From Rothia similimucilaginosa (lineage in GTDB: Bacteria > Actinomycetota > Actinomycetes > Actinomycetales > Micrococcaceae), in assembly GCF_029850875.1 (NCBI RefSeq), contig NZ_JAOVAM010000012.1, forward strand, positions 1 through 45,014: DNA of 45,014 bases. Reading direction: 5' to 3'. The notes under the pieces were generated by a model. The model searched no databases. It had not been told where the DNA came from and worked only from the letters and a program-made list of their open reading frames with translations. This document shows, piece by piece, positions 33,826-41,964 of this stretch. Both the position numbers and the translations under genes were made by a program. Every line of letters starts with the position of its first letter. The stretch's first letter is position 1.

Positions 33826-34812
33826 CTAAGATTCCTTCGCGGAGGCGGCACCCACCACATCCAGGCGCGCATAGCGGCCTGCAAGCCAGGTACAAATCAT
33901 CAGTTGAACCTGATGGAAAATCATGATTGGCAGCATCATCAGGCCCAGCGAGCCCGCACCAAAAATAATGATTGCCATCGGCAGGCCAGCCGCCAGCGAC
34001 TTCTTCGAACCACAGAACTGAATTGTAATGCGGTCGGCACGGTTAAAGCCCAGACGCTTAGCCAGCTGGTCAGTCAGCCACAGCATGAACACCACAATAA
34101 TCGCCATGAGGACGACCAGCAGCGCGATCTGCCACCACTCCACGCGCGTCCACACACCCTGCACCACCGAAGCGGAGAACGCCGAATAGACGATCATCAT
34201 GACCGAGAACTTATCCAGCCACTTGGTGGTCGGCTTCTTGGCGAACTCGCCCACCCAGCGGCGCGTCAGCTGGCCGAGCACGAACGGCAAGAATAGCTGA
34301 ATAGCAATATCCAGGAAGACCGTTCCGGAGAACTCAATATGGCCCGTGTTCATCAGCAGCATGGCGAGCAGCGGGGTCGCCACCACACCCACAATCGAGG
34401 AGAGCGAGGCGCTCACAATCGCCGCCGCCACATTACCGCCCGCAATCGAAGTGAACGCGATTGACGCCTGCACAGTCGAGGGCACAAAGGTCAAGAACAG
34501 TATGCCCATGTACAGCCCATCACCAAGTACAAAACGCAGCGGTGAAAGCGCCAAACCAATCAGGGGGAACAGCACGAACGTGCAGCTCAAAATCATCAGG
34601 TGCAGACGCCAGTGGGTTAGGCCGCGAATGGCCTCCGTGGTGGAGAGGCGAGCGCCATACAGGTAGAACAGCAGGGCGACCGCGAACTTTGTTCCGGTGC
34701 TGAACCATTCTGCGAAGTCGCCGCGTGCCGGTACGATAATTGCGAGAATAACCGCGCTAATGAGCATGGTCAGTAGCGGGTCAAGCTTGATAGAGCGAAG
34801 GGATGAAAGCAT
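33826..34812 (-). CDS. Bile acid:sodium symporter family protein
   Basis: 328-residue membrane protein with about nine to ten helices of the SBF-like (PF13593) type. Characteristic segments are FLTFVPSTVQASIAFTSIAGGN, with its polar pair in a membrane helix, and QFCGSKKSLAAGLPMA. In bacteria such carriers are orphan sodium-coupled transporters of organic anions; the substrate here is unknown. I place the start at the ATG at 34812 because TAGAAT lies 7 nt upstream; the ATG three codons earlier overlaps that box. Confidence 0.9.
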   Translation of the reverse strand: MLSSLRSIKLDPLLTMLISAVILAIIVPARGDFAEWFSTGTKFAVALLFYLYGARLSTTEAIRGLTHWRLHLMILSCTFVLFPLIGLALSPLRFVLGDGLYMGILFLTFVPSTVQASIAFTSIAGGNVAAAIVSASLSSIVGVVATPLLAMLLMNTGHIEFSGTVFLDIAIQLFLPFVLGQLTRRWVGEFAKKPTTKWLDKFSVMMIVYSAFSASVVQGVWTRVEWWQIALLVVLMAIIVVFMLWLTDQLAKRLGFNRADRITIQFCGSKKSLAAGLPMAIIIFGAGSLGLMMLPIMIFHQVQLMICTWLAGRYARLDVVGAASAKES

Positions 34813-34969
34813 GCTGACCATTCTAGACCTGTGTCTGTGTGCAGGTTCGGGAGTGCCGGGTGTATCTCAGCTGTAGGCGGGGTAGTTGAAGGTTACGGGC
34901 GTCTCATGCCAGGTAACCCGAATGGCTGTAGCAACCGGCTACGAGCCTGTGAGGAGGCGGTTAACGGCA

Positions 34970-35006
34970 GAACCCGTCGGGGCGCCTCAGGCACCCCGAC
35001 GGGTTC
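34970..35006 (-). terminator. Terminator hairpin of the M48 protease gene
   Basis: GAACCCGTCGGGG and CCCCGACGGGTTC form a perfect 13-bp stem with an 11-nt loop, 62 bases past the M48 stop codon. No T tract. Confidence 0.65.
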
Positions 35007-35068
35007 GTGAAGGTTATTGAGCTGTGCGGCTCAGGCAGGCGCTTAGAGCGCACCCGGGCGGCTACTGG

Positions 35069-36715
35069 CTACTTCTTATCGCCGTCAAAGCCGTAACCGT
35101 ACGGGCCGCCCTCAGAGGGGCCGCTACCGTACTGGCCGTAACCGTACTGTTCGGGAGCAGTCTGACCATTAGAAGATTGGCCGTTAGGCTGGCCATTAGA
35201 AGGCTGCTCAGGGGCGGGCTGGCCTGCGCCGTTCTGGGTTGCACCATTCTGGCCTGCGGCAGGCTGACCGAAGCCAGGCTGCTGACCGTACGCAGGCTGA
35301 TTGGGTGCAGGCTGACCCGGTGCGGGCACCTGCGGGCCACCGGGAGCACCCGGTGCCGGAGCGCCACCGGCGGCAGCGTACGCATCCCAACGCTGGCCGT
35401 GGAAGGCACGAGCCTGCTCAGTGAGCCAGCCAGCGAACAGCGTAGCATTCGCATCGAACTCGGGGGCGTTCTCAGGCTTAGAGTACACATCCACGGTTTC
35501 CAGGGTGTGGTCTGCCCAAATGTCCTGGTGTTCACGCATGAACTCGGTGGACTGAATCGGATCGGGCCACATATGCACCGGCTCCGCCGCCGGGATCAGG
35601 ACAGGAACGCGCGGTACGGTGTCCTTGACCGGGTTCTCAGTCGGGCGCCAGAACAGGCGGCCGGGCTGGGTGCGGTCACGCAGCGCATGCGCACGCCAGG
35701 TGAGGATGGGGTGGCTTGCTATGAGGTTCACATACCAGACGGCAAGGCCGCGGTCGGTGACGGCACGGTCGGCAAGCTCATCGAAGTTAACCTGCTTGTT
35801 CAGGTACTTACCTGCCGCAAGCACCTTGACAGCGCCCTCAGCACCCTCGGGGCAGAAACGGTAGCCGAAGTTGTCGGCGGTGTATTCCTGCGAGCGGGAC
35901 AGTGCACTCGACAGCACCGGAATCTGGCTGAACAGCATAGTGAAAATCAGACGGAAATAACCGACGTGACCTGCGGCGATGTGGCCAACCTCGTGGCCAA
36001 TAATGAAGCGTAGCGCCTGCGGGTCACGGGACTTACCGCCAATCTCGAACAGGTCAGAGTACAGGCAAATGTAGCGGCGGAAGCCGTGACCTGCCGCAAA
36101 AGCGTTCATGGTGCCGTTACCGAGAACAACGTACGCGTCCGGTACACGACGCAGACCTGCCGCCTCAGCTGCTTCGGCGAGCATCTGGTACGCCTCAGGG
36201 AACTGGGTGGGGGTGATGCGCACACCCCGCACACGCTGCTGCGCGTAGTAGATTGCACGAACGATGAAGATGGCAATCGGGCCCAGGAGGAGCAGGCTAA
36301 CCGTCTGGAAAATTAGGTCTTCCATGCTTGCCGTGGTGCTACCGGAAGAAGGTACACGAACCGAGCCTTCACCGGTTGAGCTGAAGATGTAATGCATCAT
36401 CGAGCTGAACAGGTCAGCCAGCGCCATGAACAGCACAATGTAGCCGACCGCGGTGACCGCGTAGGCGGCGACCAGCCACGGAATTTCGGAGGGGTGACGC
36501 AACGCGTGCAGCACTTTCGGTGGCAGCATCGACTGGTAGGCGAAGAGCTTCGGCTGGGGCAGGGGGCTGACCGGCTTCTGGCGCTCGTCTTCGGGGAGCC
36601 AGCCGGCGGAGAGGTCCTGCGGGAGGGGCTCACCGGGAGCGTGGAATGCCTGCTGGCCGGGCTGGGCGTTAAACTGCCCGCCAGTCTGCTGGTGGTTTTC
36701 AGGGGGTTGAGTCAT
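35069..36715 (-). CDS. M48 family metallopeptidase, membrane protein
   Basis: 548 residues. Two hydrophobic segments (about 80-105 and 135-160) flank an external Ser/Gly/Thr-rich loop. The zinc site is HEVGH in RFIIGHEVGHIAAGH, with the third ligand in SRSQEYTADNFG, as in HtpX/Ste24-type enzymes. The N terminus and the last 100 residues are low-complexity, rich in Gln, Gly, Pro and Asn (QPAYGQQPGFGQPAAGQ). The role is likely membrane protein quality control. It stands alone, with its own terminator. Confidence 0.9.
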   Translation of the reverse strand: MTQPPENHQQTGGQFNAQPGQQAFHAPGEPLPQDLSAGWLPEDERQKPVSPLPQPKLFAYQSMLPPKVLHALRHPSEIPWLVAAYAVTAVGYIVLFMALADLFSSMMHYIFSSTGEGSVRVPSSGSTTASMEDLIFQTVSLLLLGPIAIFIVRAIYYAQQRVRGVRITPTQFPEAYQMLAEAAEAAGLRRVPDAYVVLGNGTMNAFAAGHGFRRYICLYSDLFEIGGKSRDPQALRFIIGHEVGHIAAGHVGYFRLIFTMLFSQIPVLSSALSRSQEYTADNFGYRFCPEGAEGAVKVLAAGKYLNKQVNFDELADRAVTDRGLAVWYVNLIASHPILTWRAHALRDRTQPGRLFWRPTENPVKDTVPRVPVLIPAAEPVHMWPDPIQSTEFMREHQDIWADHTLETVDVYSKPENAPEFDANATLFAGWLTEQARAFHGQRWDAYAAAGGAPAPGAPGGPQVPAPGQPAPNQPAYGQQPGFGQPAAGQNGATQNGAGQPAPEQPSNGQPNGQSSNGQTAPEQYGYGQYGSGPSEGGPYGYGFDGDKK

Positions 36716-36885
36716 GTCTCGTCTGCTTCGTATCGAGTGTTATCTGATTCCACTCTATCGTTTTTGGGTACTTACCAGTGAATGTGAATACGCTTTTTCT
36801 CATAGAATCCCCATTCGCGACGCTACGGTACATCACATCATCGGAATACACAGCGCCGGGGCACACAGCCTTACGGGCATAAGAA

Positions 36886-36926
36886 ATCCGCCGTAGCATC
36901 CATACGGAATGGGCGCCACGGCGGAT
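36886..36926 (-). terminator. Terminator of ackA
   Basis: ATCCGCCGT and ACGGCGGAT form a perfect 9-bp stem; on the minus strand TTCTTAT follows directly. It begins 42 bases past the ackA stop codon. Confidence 0.7.
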
Positions 36927-36967
36927 CACTTTACGCTGAGCCGCCTACACGGCGGGGTGCGTGGGGC

Positions 36968-38104
36968 TTAGAGGCTCTTGACGAGTTCCTCGGTAGCCTC
37001 AGCGATAGCCTTCTCCTCGTTGGTGGGGATGACCAGCACCTTAATAGCGGAATCCTCGGTGGAAATCACGCGCGGCTCGGGGGAACGCTTAGCGTTCTCT
37101 TCCTCGTTGTACTTGACACCCAATGCGCCAAGGCGATCCAGGACCAGCTTGCGGAAATCACCGGAGTTCTCACCGATACCAGCGGTGAAGATCAGCGCAT
37201 GCGCGCCGCCAACAACCAGGTTGTAGCCGCCAATGTACTTCACCAGGCGGTATGCGGTCATGTTCAGTGCGAGCTGTGCACGCTCGTCGCCGGACTCTGC
37301 AAACTCAAAGACCTTACGCATATCGTTGGAGCCAGCCAGTGCGAGCAGGCCGGACTCCTTGTTCAGGATGGTATCCAGGCGGGCACCGTCAATACCCTCA
37401 CGGATCAGGATGGTGGTCAGTGCCGAGGGATCAATGTCGCCGGAGCGGGTACCCATGATTAGGCCAGCCAGCGGGGTGTAGCCCATAGAGGTGTCGACAG
37501 ACTTACCGCCCTTCACAGCGGTCACGGACGCGCCGTTACCGAGGTGTGCGACGATACCGTTGAACTCGTCGCGAGCCACGCCGAGCATGTCAGCTGCAAC
37601 GTGGGAGACGTACTCGTGGCTGGTGCCGTGGAAGCCGTAGCGGCGGATGCTGTACTTATCTGCCAGGTCGTAGGGGATTGCGTAGCGCCATGCTTCTTCG
37701 GGCATGGTGGAGTGGAACGCGGTATCGAAGATAGCGACCTGCGGCAGGGAGGGCCACTTATGCATTGCTGCACGCATGCCCTGAACGTGTGCGGGGTTGT
37801 GCAGCGGTGCCAGCGGGGAGAGGTCGTCAATCTGCTGGACAACTTCCTCAGTCAGCAGGGTAGGGTGGGTGAACTTCTCTGCACCCTGCACCACGCGGTG
37901 GCCGACTGCCTGCAGCTCACGGCCGTGCAGGACGGGCTCAAGCTTCTCGGACATGATGTCGAATGCGACCTCGTGGTTGGGCACATCGGTGCCGATGTTT
38001 TCGACGAGGCCGGAGGTCAGCATCTGCTCTGACTCGGGCAGGGAGGTGTCACGCACCTGGTACTTCAGGGAGGAAGAACCGGCGTTCACAACGAGAATAA
38101 GCAT
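36968..38104 (-). CDS. ackA: Acetate kinase
   Basis: Interconverts acetyl phosphate and acetate with ATP formation. The 378-residue protein has the phosphate-1 motif VNAGSSSLKYQV, HNPAHVQGM, RRYGFHGTSHEYVS, VAHLGNGASV, SMGYTPLAGLIMGTRSGDIDP and FTAGIGENSG, the full ASKHA-fold set. The length is slightly short because of a compact N-terminal domain. In most actinobacteria pta lies directly upstream; here the upstream neighbour is dagK, 630 bases away, so ackA is transcribed alone. Confidence 0.95.
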   Translation of the reverse strand: MLILVVNAGSSSLKYQVRDTSLPESEQMLTSGLVENIGTDVPNHEVAFDIMSEKLEPVLHGRELQAVGHRVVQGAEKFTHPTLLTEEVVQQIDDLSPLAPLHNPAHVQGMRAAMHKWPSLPQVAIFDTAFHSTMPEEAWRYAIPYDLADKYSIRRYGFHGTSHEYVSHVAADMLGVARDEFNGIVAHLGNGASVTAVKGGKSVDTSMGYTPLAGLIMGTRSGDIDPSALTTILIREGIDGARLDTILNKESGLLALAGSNDMRKVFEFAESGDERAQLALNMTAYRLVKYIGGYNLVVGGAHALIFTAGIGENSGDFRKLVLDRLGALGVKYNEEENAKRSPEPRVISTEDSAIKVLVIPTNEEKAIAEATEELVKSL

Positions 38105-38289
38105 GAAAGTATCTTCTTTCGTAGTTTTCTTTTCCGCTCCATTCTCGCACTTTTCGAGCCTGCGTGCGAGACGGCCCCGACAGTGTTTTTACCGGGGGTT
38201 TTTACTAGGGGGCAGCCGTGGGGTTAGTGAGGTGCGGGTGTGGTGGGGTGCCAGAAGCTACCGAAGGATGAATGGTTAGGGACACGCCA

Positions 38290-38317
38290 GGGCTCATCCC
38301 CGCGCATACGGGAATAC
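38290..38317. repeat. Solitary type I-E CRISPR-like repeat
   Basis: The 28 bases contain GGCTCATCCCCGCG, then CATA, then CGGG and AATAC. This is the form of actinobacterial type I-E repeats (GGCTCATCCCCGCG-xxxx-CGGGGAxxAC) with one G missing from the second stem arm. No second full copy follows at about 61-base spacing and no cas gene is in view; only the 11-base tail ATACGGGAATA recurs, at 38569-38579. It may be the scar of an array or a chance likeness. Confidence 0.35.
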
Positions 38318-38397
38318 ACTTAGCCACAAGGCACAATGCCTAGCAGAAGCCTAAAAATATTCAGTTTCCCACACGTATACATATATAAAAGGGATGA

Positions 38398-38572
38398 GTA
38401 GACGATTACTCGTCTACGGTGACCCGCCGCCAGTGGCGGCTGGCCTTGACGCATCCAACGCCACATCCCCCAACACCACCGAACCGATACGTGGGTTTTT
38501 GTTGGGGCGTAGCATCTAGAAACGATGACTGTTCCAGGGTATTCGGGTGCCGGAGGTTGCCACCCTGAATAC
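38398..38572. repeat. Cluster of four hairpins in the ackA-dagK spacer
   Basis: The spacer (38105-38734) has no supported gene. Four inverted repeats follow each other: GTAGACGA-TTAC-TCGTCTAC (38398-38417, perfect), GCCGCCA-G-TGGCGGC (38426-38440, perfect), CCCCAACA with TGTTGGGG (38468-38507), and GTATTCGGGTG with CACCC-T-GAATAC (38539-38572). Together with the A/T hairpins that follow, nearly 300 bases are structured. Whether this is RNA, a decayed mobile element or stacked terminators cannot be told. Confidence 0.5.
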
Positions 38573-38588
38573 GGGAATAGCAAGAAAA

Positions 38589-38670
38589 ATAGTGTAAAAA
38601 ATCGCTAATTTTTTCACTATCCCCCTAATTTTCAGGAAATAGTGAAAAAATCCGCGATTTTTTTCATTAT
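38589..38670. terminator. Tandem near-identical A/T hairpins downstream of dagK
   Basis: 38589-38620 (ATAGTG, AAAAAAT, loop, ATTTTTT, CACTAT) and 38639-38670 (ATAGTGAAAAAAT, loop CCGCG, ATTTTTT, CATTAT) are two copies of the same hairpin exactly 50 bases apart. Both have A and T tracts in the stem, so each can act as a terminator on either strand. They begin 65 bases past the dagK stop codon. Confidence 0.65.
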
Positions 38671-38734
38671 CCAGGTCACAAATGGATGGCTAGGGCGCTA
38701 GATAGGATTTTGCCTTGCACCTTCACCACGCCCG

Positions 38735-39823
38735 CTATAGCACCTCGGGGTGGACCGCCACCTCCACGGCGGCAGGCAGCACCCGCGCGCTAATGCGGTA
38801 CGCTGACGGTGCCGGGTCACCATCCACCTCAACGGGCTGCACACCATCCGGGAACTCCAACACCACCTCAGACCCCACCATATGGCGAATCACCGGCAGC
38901 TCAATGCGCGGCGAACCCAAAATCGTTCGGCGCGTAACCTTCGCCATCAGCAGGCCCCACTCCATCAGGTCACGCGGCGACGCCACAATCACCTCAAGGT
39001 TGCCGTCATGCACATCCGTCATATCAGCCAGGCGAATACCACCCTGCAGGCGGCCACAATTCGCGATCAGCACCGACCGCATCAGCAGAGTACGGAACGG
39101 TGCACCATCCACACTGACACGCACCGGGTGCGACCCGCCTAGCATGTGCTTCATGCCGGACTGCACGTACGACACCCACCCGAACTTCGCCTTAATGTCC
39201 TCGTTCGTGTAGCTCATGACGAGCGCATCAAAGCCTGCACCACTCATCACAAAGAACGTGTGTTCGGTTTCTTCGCCGGGGGTGCTCGTCGTCGTCATCT
39301 CAATCGCATCAACGGCCTGACCTGCACCATTGAGCGCAATATTCACGCACGCCGCCACGTCACTGACCGGAATGTACAGGTTACGTGCCAGTAGGTTACC
39401 GGTACCCATCGGCAGAATACCCAGACGCGGCTTGGTCCCCTCATGATGCGCCAGCGCCGCCGCCACAGCGCGCACCGTACCGTCACCACCGGCAGCAACC
39501 AGCAGGTCAACACCCTCAGCGATCAGCTCGCGGGCAGCCTCGGAACCGGGCTCGTCCACGCGGGTGGTACGCACCAGCGCCTGCGGGTGGCCGTTCGCCG
39601 CGAGGGTACGTTCCAGAATCTCGATAGCCGCCGCAGCGCCGGGTTTGCTGGGGTTGTACACCACGCCCACGCGCTGCCCCTCGCCGGTGGGCAGGGTCGG
39701 CAGAACGCCGAAGGGTGCACCCAGTTCGATAGCGCGTCGGCGGGCTTCACGGCGGGCACGAGTGACGGAGGCGGTCAGGGCCGCCGCCGCGGAAACACCA
39801 AGGATTTTACGGTATAGAGGCAT
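38735..39823 (-). CDS. Diacylglycerol/lipid kinase family protein
   Basis: 362 residues. The DAGK catalytic domain starts near residue 50 with VGVVYNPSKPG and has the nucleotide loop VAAGGDGTVRAV and ILPMGTGNLLARNL; the C-terminal beta-sandwich carries FVMSGAGFDALVM and the end LEFPDGVQPVEVDGDP. Such enzymes phosphorylate diacylglycerol or other lipids at the membrane; the N-terminal helix could anchor it. In related genomes this gene follows serS, which agrees with the SerRS tail found just upstream. Its first 16 codons are repeated at the right end of the window. Confidence 0.92.
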   Translation of the reverse strand: MPLYRKILGVSAAAALTASVTRARREARRRAIELGAPFGVLPTLPTGEGQRVGVVYNPSKPGAAAAIEILERTLAANGHPQALVRTTRVDEPGSEAARELIAEGVDLLVAAGGDGTVRAVAAALAHHEGTKPRLGILPMGTGNLLARNLYIPVSDVAACVNIALNGAGQAVDAIEMTTTSTPGEETEHTFFVMSGAGFDALVMSYTNEDIKAKFGWVSYVQSGMKHMLGGSHPVRVSVDGAPFRTLLMRSVLIANCGRLQGGIRLADMTDVHDGNLEVIVASPRDLMEWGLLMAKVTRRTILGSPRIELPVIRHMVGSEVVLEFPDGVQPVEVDGDPAPSAYRISARVLPAAVEVAVHPEVL

Positions 39824-39831
39824 AGTTCTTA
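39777..39831. repeat. Direct repeat, left copy (start of dagK)
   Basis: These 55 bases, covering codons 1-16 of dagK and 8 bases before it, are identical to 44960-45014. The likeness stops sharply at 39777, inside the gene, while on the other side the window ends before the repeat does. It marks the left edge of a 5.2-kb inserted segment. Confidence 0.95.
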
Positions 39832-39848
39832 GACTACCGGGATACGCG

Positions 39849-39886
39849 AAAACCCGCCCACCGTTTACGCGGTGAGCGGGTTTTTT
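39849..39886. terminator. Terminator between serS tail and dagK
   Basis: AAAACCCGC-C-CACCG and CGGTG-A-GCGGGTTTT pair around TTTACG; T runs follow on the plus strand and TTTTC on the minus strand. In the normal locus it ends serS before the dagK promoter. Confidence 0.8.
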
Positions 39887-39924
39887 CAGCTGGTTGTGAG
39901 ATTACTCAGCGGGCAGGGTTTCCC

Positions 39925-40110
39925 TTATTCAGCAGCTACTGCCGGGATGACCTCGGCACCACCCATGTAGGGGCGCAGAGCCTCAGGAATACGCACAGAG
40001 CCGTCAGAGCTTATCGCGCCCGTCCAGACCCAGCAGGCGCCAGGCGTCTCCCCCTTGACGACTTTCTCCCAGAAGCGGCGGGCCTCTTCGCTTTGGTTAG
40101 CCTGTTGCAT
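39925..40110 (-). pseudogene. Chimera: HNH endonuclease N terminus fused to the seryl-tRNA synthetase C terminus
   Basis: 61 residues. The first 38 (EEARRFWEKVVKG, then CWVWTGAISSDG) are the start of a phage-type HNH endonuclease, which normally reads FWxKV...CWxWTGxxxxxGYG. The rest, DGSVRIPEALRPYMGGAEVI, is the extreme C terminus of SerRS. The switch occurs in the shared S-D-G codons. Neither part is functional alone. It overlaps the recombinase fragment upstream (ATGCAACAGGCTAA) and is followed by the serS terminator. Confidence 0.75.
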
Positions 40111-40261
40111 CGATGTACTCCGATTCAGCGTATTTGCCGATACGGTCCAATACCGCATAGACCGTGTGACGGCTACAGCCCATCTTGCGGGCGATAGCCA
40201 TCTTAGGAACGCCCAAGGCATCCAGCTGATGCGGTCTCTGTCTGCGATACCCCTTGCTTCT
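40097..40261 (-). pseudogene. C-terminal fragment of a serine recombinase or similar HTH protein
   Basis: A 54-residue frame without a start codon, opening after a stop. It reads YRRQRPHQLDALGVPKMA, then IARKMGCSRHTVYAVLDRIG and a short tail. The pattern x-G-V-x-K-x-x-I-A-R-x-x-G-x-S-R-x-T-V-Y is that of the C-terminal helix-turn-helix of Hin/resolvase-type recombinases. The catalytic domain is absent. It lies between the S9 pseudogene and the HNH/SerRS chimera. Confidence 0.6.
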
Positions 40262-40279
40262 TTACAGCATACGCCCGAA

Positions 40280-41964
40280 TTAAGCCTTTTCGAGTAGTAC
40301 GCGAGTTAGGAAGTTGCGGGCCGACTCGGAGATGAGTTCAACATCCTCCGGGATTGAAGCATAATGCCCTCGTCCCGGAAGCCACACCCGTTCCCACGGA
40401 TTCCCTTGTTCCTTCCAGCGCTCTGCTACTTCGTTCGCCAGGTAGGCAGGGCAATTAATATCGTTCTCGCCGTGTATCTCCAGCACCTGCAGGTCTGCGT
40501 TGAACCCGTTCATGCCGCTGAAGAACTTGGCATCATCGCCTTCCAAATCGAATCGTCGTGCAAATCAGTCGAGATGCCCTGGATCTATAGTCACCGCATG
40601 CTCAACATGCTTTGCTAGGTTGCCTGTAGGCGCCCCCAACAATAGGCCTTTTGTCCGTTCAGTGGATGCGCCGAGCGTCAGAGCCAAAGTCGCCCCGAAG
40701 CTCCAGCCTGCTAGCACAAGAGGTCCAGAGGTCAGTTCGACAGCCCCCAAGAAATCCTCCTGCATCGCGGACCTCCACCTGTGCCAAGCCGAACGCGTAT
40801 ATAGACGGTCCGGCATAAGTGATCCCTGGTAGTTCACACCAATCCAGTCCAGGCCATGCGCGTTGCACCATTGAGGAAGTCCGAAGAAGCGACCCTCCGG
40901 CACCTCGTAGCTTTCAGGGCCTCCATGAAAATGGATCACTGCACCCGTTGCTCGTTCCGGTGCACGAGACACCACGTATTCCCCATGTGGTGAAGGGAAG
41001 GTCAACCCTGTAATAACTGGACGAGGACTTCGCAGCACTCGATTCCGCCTGGGGACAGAGGCGACCGTAAGCGTATCCGTGAACCCACGTACGGTGTAGA
41101 GGCTGCCGTCAAGAGACAGTGCTTTATATCCACTGAGGGTATCCACATGGTGCACCACTAAGTCACCGACGCCATCTTCAGTGATCTCACGCAACTGGGT
41201 GTCACTGCCCGTGAACACCGACATCACAACGCGGGTGGAATCGCCTCCTGCCTCTATTACAGGCCCGTCGGATTCCAGGAACGTTACCTGTCCATTAGCG
41301 AAAACGTGCAGACCATGCAGCCCATCCTCGTCTGTCGGGTCATTACTGGAGATGGCGAGAACTCGACCTAAAGCGGCGAAAGCGAACGCAGCCCGGACTC
41401 GCCATGTTGCCGAACTCGCCATATCCACAACGTTCAGGAATGTGCCTTGGACACCAAGGTCCTCCACGAATCCTGCGACCGTGCCGGAGCTGAACAGCAG
41501 TTCACCCCTGGGTCTTGGGTCCACCGTCGCTGGGTTCCTTCTTGCACCGCCGTTCGAAATCGTCCAGATTCTCTGGCACTGCTCCGCGTGTCCAGCCACA
41601 GCTCTACACCGCCAGGGATACCGAGAACTACAAGGTCCTCACCGTGTAGGCTGTGAACATTTACCACGCACGGTTGCCCCGCAGGCTTGAATGCCTCAGC
41701 TTCAAATCGATACGCCTGGACCCGAAAGCTTTCGTTCTCAAACCAGCATGCGTACATCACACCGTCGGGGCTCAATACAATCTCATCCGCCTCGGGTAAG
41801 TCCAGCGGTGTCGCCTCGCGGTCAGGTGTGCACAGTGTGGCGCCGTACTCGTTCAGAAGTGCCACCGACGAATCGGTCCAGGCTATAGGTTTGGCCCTAT
41901 AGATTCGCATTTCGTCCTCGATAGTTCTTGGAGAAAAACGTAGTACTTGGGTCAGCTCACTCAT
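40280..41964 (-). pseudogene. S9 (prolyl oligopeptidase-type) peptidase, broken by frameshifts and a stop
   Basis: The reading is split. Residues 1 to about 130 are in one frame from the ATG at 41964. The sense then passes through a second frame (PENLDDFERRCKKEPSDGG) and enters a third near 41510, where an extra G in a GGGG run explains the shift. In the third frame a TGA near 40565 interrupts HLD*FARRFDLEGDD. The C-terminal hydrolase has the nucleophile elbow GWSFG, Asp in HGENDINCP and His in GRGHYAS. S9 peptidases beside ABC exporters often process modified peptides. Its start overlaps the ABC gene by 8 bases. Confidence 0.85.

Noticed and set aside
38320-38583. An 87-codon minus-strand frame in the ackA-dagK spacer
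   Set aside because: It runs through four hairpins, has no ribosome binding site and no recognisable motif.
38290-38734. A real CRISPR array
   Set aside because: Only one near-complete repeat, no regular spacing and no cas genes.
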